Of a stretch of DNA of 64,000 nt, positions 12,036 to 24,838 are shown piece by piece. Both the position numbers and the translations under genes were made by a program. Numbering within the stretch: position 1 is the first letter of the stretch; each line of letters begins with the position of its first letter. The DNA lies in assembly GCA_000697055.1 (NCBI GenBank), contig JNDT01001341.1:1-64000 (forward strand), in the 5' to 3' direction. Under the pieces are notes generated by a model that saw nothing but the letters and a program-made list of their open reading frames with translations, searched no databases and was not told the DNA's origin. This DNA is from Saksenaea vasiformis B4078. Taxonomy: Eukaryota > Mucoromycota > Mucoromycetes > Mucorales > Saksenaeaceae.

Positions 12036-13268
12036 AGGATAGATGATAGATAAAGGACCTTGGATAATGCTGCGTGTGTATTTCATCATAGGTGCATACT
12101 GGAAAGTTAAGAAAAAGAAGGTTTGTGTTTCCCGTTAATACCCATCACACATCATTATCTAAAACAAACGTTGCAGTTGTATGCTGGAATCAATAACACG
12201 CTAGTGAAATGCTCTTTGAGTTGATGCTTGAAAAGCCCGCTTCCCATGGACATTTAAAACTTCAGGATGCAAAAAGGATGACATCCGCCGTAAAGCTTAC
12301 CTGAAGCTAATGCCAAACAATGTAAAAGCAAAGCAGTATAATAGGAAAGTCCAGTGGATTGGAAATAACGATCCAAAGATACGTCTTCTTCCTTTTTTTT
12401 CTCCAACTCGAGGTACTACCGGGTGACTAGTACGTAGGTACGATTAGCGAACGGCCGACCCTAATTGTAGGTCTCAGCAGTTGTTCTTGAAACATCCCAT
12501 AAAAGGTTGCTGGCTTTCCAAACCATGTATAGAATGCCATTGAGAATATTGTTTGCAGCTACCTGGTTATGGTTCAAGTACATTTCCAGGCACAATTCCT
12601 TGTAATACATCAACAGTGTGCAGTTGCTGCACTTTTGATACTCGCTGAGGAGAGTTGTGCATTTAACCACAATAGGCAGTTGCATAGTACCTTCTTGTCG
12701 CTATATTTGTTATTGCGCTTTTTTTTTAGCGCATCTACATTGGAACAAAAAGTGATATATAACAGAAGGTTTGACAACAAATTTGAATACATCCTTATTT
12801 GAAGACCAGCTATTTACGTTGATTAGAGAATTATGGATCCCTTGATGTCCCATGATTCTTGAGGGGTTCGCATTTAGAAGCAAGGATTTCTCCGACAACG
12901 AAGAAAAAGGTACAATGTACGATAGAAAAAATATACTCTTATGGCAACAGTGCTTGCGGGGCATTCAATAAATGCAGTGACTCGAGGTTCAAGAGACTGT
13001 TTAGATATATCTTGTACGTTTTCATATACAACGTTATTGCAATGGCGATCATGCTGATATAAGCTTTCACACATTTCTGGGGGTCAACCCCCAAACACAC
13101 ATACACCCCAAGGAGTTTAGAAGCTTGGCCCACTGTGGTCTCACGACAATAATAGTTTATATTAAAGATGGGAGCTTCCTTCTTGTTGGACACTACGCGT
13201 AAAGAATGGCTTGAGTCATGTGTAGTAGTGCAAAACAGTTTATCGGTGAAAGTAATTTAAAAAAAAAA

Positions 13269-13298
13269 GAGAGAGAGAGAGAGAGAAAGAAAGAGAGA
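13269..13298. repeat. GA-rich microsatellite
   Basis: A run of (GA)n followed by imperfect GAAA units, preceded by an A homopolymer. Confidence 0.9.
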
Positions 13299-13544
13299 TT
13301 CTTCGGATAACCTGTGCTTCCATTTTTGTTAAAAAAAAAGCAAAAAAGAATCCAATGATTAGGTATGTGGAACAGAGCAATATATCTTTTCTACAAAGTA
13401 AGTCAGTGATAAATACTTTGTCATTGTTGTCCAGTATCCTGGTGCAACTTTAGTTTGGACTTTCAAGGTCATTAACCAACCAAAAGACGTTTCGTCTCCT
13501 TTCGTACAACCGACTTTACTAACCTGTCGAAATAAAATGATGCT

Positions 13545-13760
13545 TACCTTTTTTTTTTTTTTTGGCGTTCAACTTGGCTGAGTTTCGTCTGCGTTATCTC
13601 TGTTCTTTCACTTAACTTACTTTCTCTCTCTCTCTCTCTCTGTGGCTCTGGCTCTCTGACTGTCTCTCTTTCTCTGCCCTTTCGACCCTTTCCCCCCTTT
13701 TTTACTGCACTTTTTTCTTGTTACATATATCCTCTTTCTCTCTCTTTTTTTCTTTTTCTG
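13545..13760. promoter_or_regulatory. long pyrimidine tract upstream of the phosphodiesterase gene
   Basis: A T homopolymer followed by extended CT repeats (perfect CT run at about 13621-13642) and further C/T-rich sequence, ending about 280 bp before the phosphodiesterase ATG. CT-rich tracts are frequent in fungal core promoters, so a promoter role is a reasonable inference, but no TATA box or start site was defined. Confidence 0.4.
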
Positions 13761-14037
13761 GTCAGACATAAAAACCTTTTGGTCATCGCCCGATTGTTTT
13801 TTATTTCTTTCAATTCCATCCCGTCGACAATTATTATTTCATTTGCTCGATTCTTTATTACCTAAAATTATTAAATACTGGAAGCAGTGAAACCACATAA
13901 TAACGAGAGATCGTACGAGAGAGAGAGAGGGCTTGTCAGCGAAGAATACTACTTTGACTTAGAAGACACAAAACCAACCAGAAAAAAACAAGCCTCAGCG
14001 TAACAACCGTCATCGCCCAACATACATCATTTCTCTC

Positions 14038-16851
14038 ATGGATTCCAGTTGTTGCACACTCGTTGTGTTATACCATGCAAGTCCTCAGCCTTTTCAAATA
14101 GACGGAAACGAAAACAATCCGAACGATGACGTGCCTCCTTACTTATCGATCTTAAAACCCGTATTTGGTCAAGGTAAATGACCAGTGCATATAGAACGTT
14201 AAAAAAACAATGAGGCTTGTTTTCTTTAAAGCCTTTATTTCCTTATTTTTCATTATTAACCTTTCTTGATTTTCTTTTTTCAGTCATACTGGAGTCAGAA
14301 CCTACCGACGCCGTACACCGCATAAAGCAACTACATCATTCTTCCTCTCCAACTATTGTTTTGGTCGATTTGGATTCCTTAGATCATGCAGTCGACCATC
14401 ACGAAGAAGACGATCGTTCTGTGGAATCCCATCATGCTAAAACCCCCTTTCCATCCACATTGGAGGAACGACGCTTGTACTGGATCAAGAAAATGAAACA
14501 TCGGTTGATGGACGATATACCGATTGTCGGTAAGTTTCGATCTATTTTTATGCTCCTCATGTCTCACCATCTAGTTATTAGTGTGCTCCGACAGCGACGA
14601 GCCTAGTTTCATGTTAGATTGTATATACGCCGGTGCAACCGATTACTTACTCAAACCCCTGCGATTGGATATCATTAAAACACTGTTCCTGGTAATAAAA
14701 AAAATGAAAAATGACAATATGGATTGAAACGGTGATATTAACGAATATTTTTCCAGAAATTGCATCGCATCCGTGCCGAGTCTAAATCTCGTGGCTCTCT
14801 CCGTGGATCCCCTTCACCGTCATTAACCTTATCCTGTGCTGACAATACGATTTCATCACCCGTTGCCACATCTCCTTTGACACCAACTGCCCCAAACCCG
14901 TCCACAAACTTATGCGATGGACTACAACACAGAATCAAAGAAATATTTGCAAAAGACACACAGTAAGGAGACTAAATTTGGATCCACTGAACCAGACCCT
15001 TATTCCGCACTTTAGATTTGCAAAGGTCGTCATGGATATATATGCTCCTTTACAACCTCACCACGGTTATATTCATTTATCCAAGTAAGCTATACAGTTG
15101 AAACGAAAGAAATATTAATTTCCGCTGTTAAACTACCTAGAGAACGTGCCACACTCCTCAGACAACGTGTCTCCAGCTGGGACTTTTGTCCATTTGATTT
15201 CGATCACGATGATTTGATCCATTGCGTGTACTTAATATTTGAGCAGATCCTATCATTACCCGATTTAAGCCATCTCTCCATTACAGAAGGTATGTACTTG
15301 TCAAGTCCTTTTTTCTAAAAAAAAAAAAAAAAACTTACATGTCGTAGCACAACTATACGATTTCATTATCGACCTTTCTGCCGCCTATCATGATGCCAAC
15401 CCTTACCACAATTTCGCACACGCAGTCGACGTCTTGCAATGCTCTTATTACTTTTTATGCAAACTCGGCATTTTGCCTTTTGCGGATGGTTCCTGCAGTC
15501 GCCGATCCTTAAAATCATCCAACGCTACACGCGCACAAGACTTACTTCGACCAAAAGATATGTTTGCCTTACTAATCGCCGCCATCGGTCACGACGCTGC
15601 TCATCCGGGTGTAAATAACGTGTTCTTGGTAACTAGCACAGTCCGTCATCGAGAACTATACTAAACAACCATTTAGGTCAAGTCAGCCACCCCTCTTGCT
15701 GTCTTGTACAACGACCGATCTGTTTTAGAAAGCTTCCATTCAATGGCATTGTTTCAGCTTATAAAGAAACATGGATTTGACCAATTTGCTGGAGGTGCTG
15801 GATCGTCTGAATACCAAGGTACACGAACAACGAGATAGCCGTAAATACATCCGTTGCTTAACGTATGGATAGATTTCCGCAAGGTGGTTGTCAACAGTAT
15901 ATTAGCTACGGACATGTCTTTACATGGAGAATATGTGTCCAAAATCAAAGATCAGTCAGTCAGATTCCGCCACACCAGCGTTGATCAGCTTAACTGCGAA
16001 GAAGAGAGATTACTACTCTGCAGTGCTATTATCAAGTGCGCCGATATCAGCAATGTGGTAAATATTCACTCAACAGAAGTGGAGCACGGTAACTAAAAGA
16101 TAGCATCAAAGCCCCGCCCCTTCATTCACGGTGCCAAATGGGCCGAGCAGCTGGTCGAAGAATTTGCTTGCCAAGGCGATCTAGAAAGGGAGCTTGGGAT
16201 GCCAGTCATGCCGATGAATGACCGCGAAAAGCTTGTTCTAGAAGATGTACAGATCGGCTTTATTCGATTTGTAGCTCTTGACTTGTTTGAAAGTGTTCGC
16301 GACGTCATGCAGGGTAAGAGTAACTTAAAACACAGGCAATCTTTAAAAGCTGACGCACCTGGCACAGAGGTGTCCTTTACCGTTGACTATATGCAGCAAA
16401 ATCTACGACGATGGGAAAATCGGAAAAATGCATCTCATGATTCAGGCGTTTCCAGTCTAGGCGACTTGGATCAAGACATAGTAGAATCCTCAAAAGACGC
16501 ACTTGATATGATCCAACTAGAAGGTACGTTCTATGTTTACTGCACATGACTTGACATTGTGGATTTGTAGAAGAGAGTAAGCGGGCAAGTAGCCACAGCG
16601 TAGACTATCATACCCAACCAAGCGAGGCGCTACATCGCCGTCTCTCACTAGATACAACACAGAGTGGCAGCATATTTAATAACCTGCCTAGCATGCCTGC
16701 CATGGCACTGACGAGCTATGGTGAAAGTATCGTCAATGACTCTACGCTGGGATCGCGTGCGCACCCTAGACAAGATACGCGTCAATTGCCGGAGTGGTCG
16801 CCGCATTGCGATAGCTCTGGTCCAGTGTATTGCCAGTGCACCATACAATGA
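14038..16851 (+). CDS. cyclic nucleotide phosphodiesterase (class I PDE) with N-terminal receiver-like domain
   Basis: Eleven exons: 14038-14173, 14284-14529, 14582-14691, 14757-14962, 15016-15084, 15141-15289, 15348-15628, 15677-15818, 15873-16057, 16100-16523, 16571-16851; about 742 residues, with all phases agreeing. The catalytic domain carries the PDE metal-binding set: YHNFAHAVDVLQ (from about residue 325), IGHDAAHPGVNN and IKCADISN, then RPFIHGAKWAEQL and ACQGDLERELGMPVMPMNDR. It would hydrolyse cAMP and so lower protein kinase A signalling. The N-terminal 170 residues resemble a response-regulator receiver: TIVLVDLD where the phospho-acceptor Asp would lie, PIVVCSDSDE, and YAGATDYLLKPLR with the conserved Lys. 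Animal PDE8 has a comparable receiver-PDE layout. The C-terminal 200 residues are Ser-rich and disordered. Whether the receiver is phosphorylated is unknown. Confidence 0.9.
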
Positions 16852-17394
16852 TAAGCGTTGTCAGCACTTCCTTTCTCTCCTTTTCCCTATCTTTCTCCGT
16901 AAATCATCATTTTCTATTCTTATGTGTATTTTTTAGGGCCCTATCATCCCTCCTCTTATCCTTTTTGCACATGGCGCTTGAAGCACATTCTCCGTATGTC
17001 TTTGTATAGAACCCAAATAGATTGTACATTTAGATCTCCTTTCTTTCACCAAGTGGACACAAGTTTGTATCAAGCCGCCACATGCCCAACATGTAACAAA
17101 ATAACTTTGCGTTCTCCTTTTTTAATGCTGTTTGTTGTGTTGCGTTCACGAAAGGCACTGTTGTTGTTGTGCTGCACATGACCTTTTTCCCCAATGACAC
17201 CGATATCGTTTTTTTATCATATCCTCCGTATGTAGTGCTTTAAAAAAAAACTGTTGCTTATGTCACCGTTACTTCTCCTAACTATGGAATTCACGGAGTC
17301 GGTATGAGTCCTATTGTGATGAATAATCACTGTTGGAATAAATGTTTGCGTCAACTCGATGTCCTTTTACGCTCAAGCCGAAGTGCATTTAGCG

Positions 17395-18140
17395 CTGGAA
17401 AGTGATTCGTCTTTACGCGGAGAAGTGGTTTATTTTGCGTCAATCCAGGGAATAGTTCGGATCTGAGTAACCCCATTTTTGCATTAAGTGTTTCAGTGAT
17501 GGATTTTCGATATCCCATCGGAAAGCGGTAAAAACGTTTCGAGATAAGAAGAGGTTTCATCCAGAATGATCCATACTTAAAGGCACACACAGATCTTTTT
17601 TTCTTCTTTGGCTCTGCTCATCTTTAACGTCCGCGGTAAGGATGTCAATTTATATACATACAGAATTATTCATGTTTTCTTTGTCTGTCCCGAACCGTCC
17701 TGGCTGTGGTGTAGCTCCTTGTTCACCAACAGATAAGCAAGCATCATCGCACGCTGCCTTATCCAACTTCCACAACAGAACCTCGCGAGACGTTTGCATC
17801 GCTTCAAGTCCTCTGCACGGCGTAACTCTTAACACTGGCCGTTGTTGCCAGATTCCTCCCATGCTGACCCCACCGGACCTAGGTGCGGGCTTGGCCCAGG
17901 CTCCTGGCCTGATTACCTTCGGGGTAAGTAAAAAGGCAATCAAATCATCTTCCATTTTACTAACCGTGAACACTTTTTTATGCTGCTCCAATAAATTATG
18001 CGTCCATCTGGAGACCAAAATTGATGTAAGTACAGTATTATTTTGTCGCCAATTCGTGAACTAATGACCGCATATTCAATTATTTCCTTAGCGCAAATTC
18101 GGTTCTTCATGGACGCATAGTTTATTTAGAGTAGCGTAAA
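17395..18140 (+). repeat. dispersed repeat family, copy 3
   Basis: Matches 27655-28365 almost throughout. Shared strings include GTGGTTTATTTTGCGTCAAT, GAATAGTTCGGATCTGAGTA, the GGTAAGGATGTCAATTTATA block and TTTTTATGCTGCTCCAA. The 3' part also matches inverted copy 1. Both plus-strand copies are about 0.7 kb with degenerate frames, and several GTAAG and TTAG strings suggest derivation from an intron-containing sequence. Borders are approximate and I found no terminal inverted repeats. Confidence 0.75.
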
Positions 18141-20402
18141 AAGTTGTCCAGTAAACAGTAATCACTGTTACTGATATTAGCGATTATTTTACTTGGAAGT
18201 TTTCATGAGCCACCTGATAAATTGGCACACGAGCAGCGCAGCGTTGGTAAACAAGAGCATGTACCATGTTGTGCAATACAGATGTGTCGCTTAGTATCAC
18301 CCATCAATAGATTTCTCTCTTTCTTATTTGTCATTACACTGTTTATTGACCGTTTTTACGTTACTCTAAACAAGCTTTTTATTAAACAAAGAGCCAATAT
18401 TGCACCAAGGAAAAGCTGGGTTGAAGCTCATGCCAAGTAATTTAAAATCTGGCACAAAATCGCATGCGAAAACACGGATGAAACGTCTGATCTTTTAGAT
18501 GCATATCATTGCAGCGAGGTTCCAGAAAAACTCAGCCTAACCGCTAGCCCGGATCCTGGTTCCACATGGGGGGCAATGCCTCGGTTACATGGATCCGATA
18601 TGATTGCAGACTCTTCATCAAGCCGGGAAAGCCAAAGCCTCATTGGAATCCAGGAATGTGGCACAACCTACTCGCAGAAAAGAGAATGGATTCATCAATC
18701 ATTTGCACGTTACGGGAAGAAAGTTCTACTCAAAGCCACGGTTGAGGGCTTGCACAGGATGACCGTAGAGGCGCTACTGCTACTAACCTCCGTTAGCTAT
18801 CCACCGGTACAAGATCCTACGGGTCGAGGATTAAAAATAACCCAGTGCGACTTACGGCTAAAACGTAGAGCTACCCCGATAGCTAGACCACTTATGGATC
18901 GACGCAGGGAAGATTGGAAGCGAGCTACGCTTACAATGGATATCACCGCTTCGAAATTCTATTCTCAGCATCTCATGCAAGCCTATTCAGTCCGAGAATC
19001 CGACCACATTCGAGCATCATCTAATTAATTTGCTTTACGCCCATGTTTGCAACGGCGCTCACATTTCGGTTTCAATATTTAACCGCAAATGTTGTTACAT
19101 TTTCTTGAGAACTGTAACACCTTTTCGTAGAAAACACATCCTCGGCAAATACCACGTATGCATTTTCCCTAAACAAATGCAGTTGTGATCATGAGGTGCA
19201 GCTGTCCCTATGTAATCTCGTTCCTGAAGTTTTCTCATACTGCGCTTCAGTCCCTATTTACTTGCATAAGGACTATGGCTTCTATATTTGGCAGTCTATA
19301 AGGTTTTGCGCGTGTACCGTATCTTCAGTCTCCTACAAAAAAAAAGATGGATGATTTTCTTCTCGCGGATGGCGTTTCCGCGCTCAGCTATAAATATTTT
19401 CAAGTTCCTACCAACAACGCTGGGCCACAGCATTGCTTGGCATTACCGAACTAACCACATTGACAGATAAGTCTACCGAATGCGGGGTACTGCCTCTTCA
19501 CAGTAGCGCGCAGGCCAACTTGATGACAAACTTACCATTATGAATACAATTATTTTTCTGTCAACCATAATCTAATTACTAGAAATACTCCATTGACAAC
19601 TGTCCTTTATATGACGCTATTGTCACTGTCATGTTTTCTCATGTTCTGCTCGCGTGTTGGCTTCCATTATGGTTGCTCTTTCAAATGTTCAGCAGCTTAT
19701 AAATAATAGACCGTTTCTCTAGAACATCATACGAATGTTGTTTGGGCTGTTGACGTGTTTCCAAGTAAACAAGGTTGGCAGACGGTGTACGTTCACCTCA
19801 CAAAGTGATGCCAATGTGATTTTCAAATTTTCGAAGGTCATCTGGTCCTTCTCTTAAAAGTCATGTTTAAACAGCCTGGAATTATTTTGGCGGATAGGCG
19901 TAAATGCCTCGCATCCTACGTCATATGAAGCGACTGTGGTCAGCGACAACTATTTTCATGATGCGCGCAGTTGTTGTCCACACACAGTCGACCGGTCTTG
20001 AGATGTCGAGCATCGCGGAATATACCTCACCAAGAAATGATCTGATACAATTTATGTTCGGCCTCTAAGGTCTCGCGAGTATGTAAACTTTTTCCCATGA
20101 AAAGCTAAGGTTGCGTCAAGGAAGAGATCCGCTACGCAGTTATTAATACATAAGCTAGCCATGAATTCATGTTCTGGTTACATCAACTGGGACCTCCCGT
20201 AGATACAGTCTTTATCAGCACCTCGGCGCGACATTTATTCGACATCAATGAGGAATAAAATCCATATTTTGGTCAAAGTATACAGCTTTTCCCTTGTTCA
20301 TAGATATTCAGATCAGTCCAGGGGCCGTATTAGTAGCTATCGTCACTGTAGTTAACAAAAGAAAGAGATTGGCAACGAAAGATACGTTAGCATTCACCAA
20401 TT

Positions 20403-20835
20403 TTACCGCGGACTTTGTGTGGGACATGATGTCCTGGTGCGACGAAGCAAAGCCGTTGTCGAGAGATAACTGTTAGCGCACGGAAATGGATTCCGATCAA
20501 GACAGTACTTACGGTTCCTGGAGCATCTACAGCACGATTTATAATACCCACTACGCCATGTCCGAACGTGTGTGTTAGGATGGTCAACCATTGGCAGACT
20601 CATAAGCTCAGTATCAATGCCTTGGTTCAATCGACACATTGACGATAAATGACAGACAAACGCTAAATGATGCTGAGCACAAATCAGCATAAATATCCCA
20701 ACTATTGAAGAATATCAGTTCAATGTATTGTGAGCCGAAGTTACTTACCGTAAGCCAATCAGGAGCCAGTGATACAATGAACGTTGGCATAAAGTATGTC
20801 AAGTCTACCATGGTTTGAGCTAAAAATAATAACAT
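20403..20835 (-). pseudogene. gene-like fragment, unrecognised
   Basis: On the minus strand a segment encoding MVDLTYFMPTFIVSLAPDWL ends at a good donor (GTAAGTAAC). After a short gap an open stretch encodes RLNQGIDTELMSLPMVDH and then, with a frame change, GHGVVGIINRAVDAPGT. The composition is protein-like, but I could not find exons that join in phase, nor a start. It may be a decayed gene or a gene with introns I misplaced. No family recognised. Confidence 0.25.
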
Positions 20836-21253
20836 AGGTGCAATACATGCTCCAGCCCCACGAGAATACGATAGTGTTACGTTTTCACAGAGACAATCCT
20901 AGGGCGTAGCTAGTGTCGGATGTTGCTGTCGCCTAGGTGGGTGTGTTTGCGGAAATTTGCCGCTTCCCTCTTGACGTAAAAAAATTCCAAGCGGCGCTGC
21001 AAAAATTAGTAAATGACAGCAAGACAACAAACTTTTTCTTGTGTAAATGCCAGATGATGAGCTCGCTTAGCCAAAGCTGAATTGTCGATGGAGTCCTGAT
21101 GCGAACCCAGCTGAACGAAAATCTTGGTATTTATATTTTGCATGCCTTGTGCCTGTGCAAGATGTGCCAAGATGACTTGAAGCTTAGGTAGTTTGCACAG
21201 GGGGTACTCTATTTTTGTGTGATTGATAATTGCGACTGAGAGTACATTTCTGA

Positions 21254-21409
21254 TGGCATGTCATGTAAACATTAACTTATTGCTATAATGATACTTGTAA
21301 AGGATAGAAGATGTGGAAGTTTGTTTGGCTATGGCATATCATACAAACATTACTTTATTGCTATAAGGATATTTGTAAAAGGATACCAGACGTCGAACTT
21401 TGTTGGCTA
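21254..21409. repeat. diverged tandem duplication, period 78 bp
   Basis: The block from 21254 (TGGCATGTCATGTAAACATT) recurs from 21332 (TGGCATATCATACAAACATT). Both continue with TTATTGCTATAA, a GATA.TTGTAAA segment and TTTGTTTGGCTA or TTTGTTGGCTA. Confidence 0.75.
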
Positions 21410-21451
21410 TGTACAATTGGAAGCGATTAAAGAAAAGGAATACAATTTGAT

Positions 21452-21931
21452 TCACGCCGTGACAGATTGTAGGATGGAGACGAGAAGAGTATCTCTGATT
21501 GCCGTTGCAGTTCGCCATTCATGATAGATTTCGGAGCGGTAGGACTCAATACTCTCTTTTCGGCAACTTGATTCTATTTTGGAAAGTGCTATGAGCAGAG
21601 CTTGGCAGAGACGTGCAAATCTTCGAAATGTATTGTCGAGATAGATATGAGCTCGTTGGATCAAGAGTCCAGTTGGATCCTGATAAGTGGATTGGGAAAT
21701 TGAATGACTGAAGGACTGGAGATCTTTGACAATGCCTTTGAATTGATGGAGGCAGCGGCAAAAGTCTTGTAACGCCTTGTTATTTTGTGATGAGGTGGTG
21801 TTGCACGAAAAGGCTTGCATTAGAGGAAAAAAAAAAATCTCGCCAACCCGAAGGATCAAAGATAACGATAGCTCACCGAAGTTATCTGGAACTTTCTTCA
21901 GCGGGGTCACAATATGATCCACACATAGCAA
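21452..21931 (-). CDS. protein-like open frame, unrecognised, possibly one exon of a larger gene
   Basis: An open frame of about 155 codons on the minus strand encoding a helix-prone, Cys/Leu-rich sequence, for example LQDFCRCLHQFKGIVKDLQ and LIQRAHIYLDNTFRRFARL. The frame is open without a clear ATG at the correct place and no domain is recognised. It could be a coding exon or a decayed gene; nothing in the neighbourhood clarifies its role. Confidence 0.25.
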   Translation of the reverse strand: MLCVDHIVTPLKKVPDNFGELSLSLILRVGEIFFFPLMQAFSCNTTSSQNNKALQDFCRCLHQFKGIVKDLQSFSHSISQSTYQDPTGLLIQRAHIYLDNTFRRFARLCQALLIALSKIESSCRKESIESYRSEIYHEWRTATAIRDTLLVSILQSVTA

Positions 21932-22350
21932 ATTGGAACGCCGGCTTATATCATCCGGTTAAGGCCATTATTGATCAGAAAATTCATCGAGATTGTAATG
22001 ATAGTAGCGCGCAGAGGGTGTGCTTCATCTGGGCTGGTTTGATTCTCACTAACGCGAAGTCGGTCGGTCACCTTTGTGCTGTCTATTTCCCACAATGTTG
22101 AACAAAATTGGTTCACTACGCCAGTTCTACAGTGATCGATGGGAGACTATTGAAACAAGCAGGATGTTTACTGAATTGAAGCAGACGTCGCTCAAGAAAG
22201 TGTGTCAATATGTGAGAAGATGGTACTCTGCCCATACTACTTCTGCGATTGTCCAATCATTTTGAAGGACGTGACTTGGGTTTAGATGCCAGAAAGCGAA
22301 GAACTGCTACCGCACAATAACCGCTTCGCTGCCGATTCCGAATAAGAATC

Positions 22351-23798
22351 ATGTTGTCACGATCACTTCGCGCGACGCGTCTGCCATTCCACCTCTCATG
22401 GCGGCGACATTACGCAAGCGTTCCTCCCAATTCCCCAACAGGTAGTGGAGCTGCAGCTTTTCAAGTGTTCAATCGTCATGTCAAACGTCGACAGAAGGAT
22501 CGAGCTGCTCTCGATGTGGAGCAAAGCCGCGTCGTTGACTATTTAAAGGATGAAATAGCCGCACGTGTTGCCGATCGACTTTTGGTATGAGAGGTAGAGT
22601 AGAAGGATGATATATCTGATATCGAATAGGATATCAAACGCGACTTTGATACCGTTGTGGATCTCGGCAGCGGTTGCGGACATATCATCAAGCACGTAGA
22701 CGAGAATATGATGAAGAAATTAATTATGTGCGATATGTCAGGTGAAGCTCTCCTCTTATTTTCAGAAAGGATGTGCTGACGTTCCCAACAGAGGCCGCTC
22801 TACAGCGAGATGCTGATAAAAAATACAAAGGTAGTAGTAGAAGATAGAACGAGAAGTATAGTATACAAACTAGTCGATAGTTGAGGTAGAACGCAAGGTA
22901 GTGGATGAGGAACATCTGCCATTTGAGGAGGATTCACTTGAGGCGGTCGTTAGCAGTCTGTCGATGCATTGGGTGAACGACTTACCTGGTATGCCTGGTG
23001 GACCCTGAATAGGATATCTCATTGCTTATCAGCCATACAGGTGCATTGATCCAAATTCGTCAAGCGCTGAAGCCCGATGGTGTATTTGTTGGAGCCATGT
23101 TTGGCGGAGACACATTATTCGAGCTAAGGTAGATCAACGCTACCCAAACATATGGACAATGGGACAAATTCTACTTTTCTTAGAACTTCGTTACAACTAG
23201 CAGAAATGGAGCGAGAAAGTGGCCTCTCTCCCCACGTGTCGCCAATGACAAGTAAAATTTGCATCATGGCCAAAGAACTATCACTAAACCCTTGAACAGA
23301 CTCCAACGACATCGCAAGACTTCTCACGCGCTGCGGGTTTACAATGACTACAGTAGATGTGGATGAGATACAGGTCAATTATCCGTCTGCATTTGAACTG
23401 ATGGATGATTTGCGAGCTATGGGAGAGAATAATGCAGTTCTCACCAGGTAAAACACAATTGCTGTAAGCCGTGAATGAACGTCGATTACTTTTTAGACGG
23501 TCGTTCTTGAAAAGGGATACGCTCATGGCAGCCACGTCTATATACAAGGGTAAAGAAGAGCAGGTGTATGCTCCCTTGAAATGACTAATGCTTGCTTATT
23601 AGAGCTACATGGACACCCCGATGGAACCGTTCCTGCTACATTCCAGATTGTATACATGGTAAGTCAGATGAAGAAACCAATGTAAAAGCTTCATAAATCA
23701 TGTTGCGCTAGATCGGATGGAAGCCTTCTCCAAATACTCCGCAACCTAAGAAACGTGGATCTGCCACTGCTTCCTTGAAAGATGTGCTAGAGAATTGA
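22351..23798 (+). CDS. NDUFAF5: NDUFAF5-type methyltransferase, mitochondrial complex I assembly factor
   Basis: Ten exons: 22351-22584, 22630-22741, 22792-22830, 22881-22988, 23041-23128, 23184-23251, 23300-23447, 23497-23549, 23603-23658, 23712-23798; about 330 residues. The N-terminus is basic and Ser-rich ([20 protein letters not shown]), a typical mitochondrial presequence, followed by [18 protein letters not shown], a family hallmark. The SAM-binding motif is [15 protein letters not shown], then [32 protein letters not shown], and near the C-terminus [16 protein letters not shown]. In animals NDUFAF5 hydroxylates an arginine of NDUFS7 during complex I assembly. All ten exon phases fit. 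The gene has nine introns in 1.4 kb, with exons as short as 39 nt. Confidence 0.92.
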
Positions 23799-24838
23799 AA
23801 TAAAAATTTAGACAAGTAGATAATCTTTTGATCGAACCAGGAGAGAATTCGATGTTATAGCCCTGACTAAGGGAGTAAGCCTCTGAGGAACGGTCTGAAT
23901 TTCCACACGGACTATTGACGAATAGTGACAGAAGGGACGGCATACCAGCAAGTTCAAGTGAATTATCGATATTACGCGCCGTAAATTACTGAAGGTCCAG
24001 GCAGTCTCCGACAAGACCAGATATGATCTGTTTTATGAACTCTCCCTCTCAACAGTTGCAATTCAATTGTTCACCTTACACGCACCTCCTTCATATCTCC
24101 GAGAGGGTGAACTTCAGTGTGACAAGGAAGCTTGCCGCCAGAAACGGGGATTGCCCTATGTAAAGGCTACCGCATCGCATGAAAGTCAAGGTCATGCTTT
24201 ATTTAATAGGCTCAAGAAGAGCCAACTGATCTTCGTTTTATCCTGTGCCTATGCGGCAAATGATGGTCTTTAACCAATGTACTGTTGATCGACAAGATCT
24301 TTTAGCTTTCATGTCAGACAGTGAGAGGTCGGGGATCTGAGCTGAGACATATTGGACGTTGTGACACTTTCATTGCCTCCGACATCAATCATGCACTTTG
24401 CACATCCACAGCGATCTGTGTTAAACCTTATGACAGTCCAGAACATCCTTGTGCAACCTTCACCTTTGGCATAAAAGGAATGAAACGATTGGTAATGAAT
24501 GAAAAACAACTTTCATACTTGTACAAATGATGTCAGAATGTCACTACGAGAAGCAGACAACTGTACTGTAAAACGACATAGTCTTTTTATTAGATGCAAC
24601 ACAAGGTCTTTTCGGTAACTACACTAACCAGAAGTACGAGCTATGCAATAATAATAATGACGATGATGATGTTCTCCTCTGAGGCAAAGGAAGTCATTGT
24701 CCAGGGGTGTAGAGGAATGCATTAAAGTATCCACTGTGAGAGAATCTACGTCATCCTTGTGGCTCGGGTCTTGAAGAAAAGTCGCCAAGAAAATGCACTT
24801 TTTGGGCGGACGTCTTTCTTTCTTCACGGTCTTTCGCA
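23799..24838. other. intergenic region between NDUFAF5 and NBR1 genes
   Basis: No supported gene. Only short open frames without motifs are present. It should contain the NBR1 promoter, but I could not single out an element. Confidence 0.45.

Larger units (their letters stand above)
10156..14037. other. gene-poor region with dispersed repeat copies and simple sequence
   Basis: No exon chain with recognisable protein features was found on either strand. It contains two minus-oriented copies of a dispersed repeat (listed), a poly(A) tract near 11421, a GA microsatellite and a long pyrimidine tract upstream of the phosphodiesterase gene. Confidence 0.5.
16852..22350. other. gene-poor region with repeat copy 3 and unresolved gene-like fragments
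   Basis: After the phosphodiesterase 3' region this stretch holds one dispersed repeat copy (17395-18140), an isolated 150-codon frame at 18576-19028 with no recognisable domain, a 78-bp duplication near 21254, and two minus-strand stretches (20403-20835 and 21452-21931) that look protein-like but could not be joined into a gene. I could not support any complete gene. Confidence 0.45.

Noticed and set aside
18576..19028. 150-codon frame on the plus strand
   Set aside because: No domain, no splice context and surrounded by repeat-like DNA; composition is not clearly coding. Left out of the gene list.
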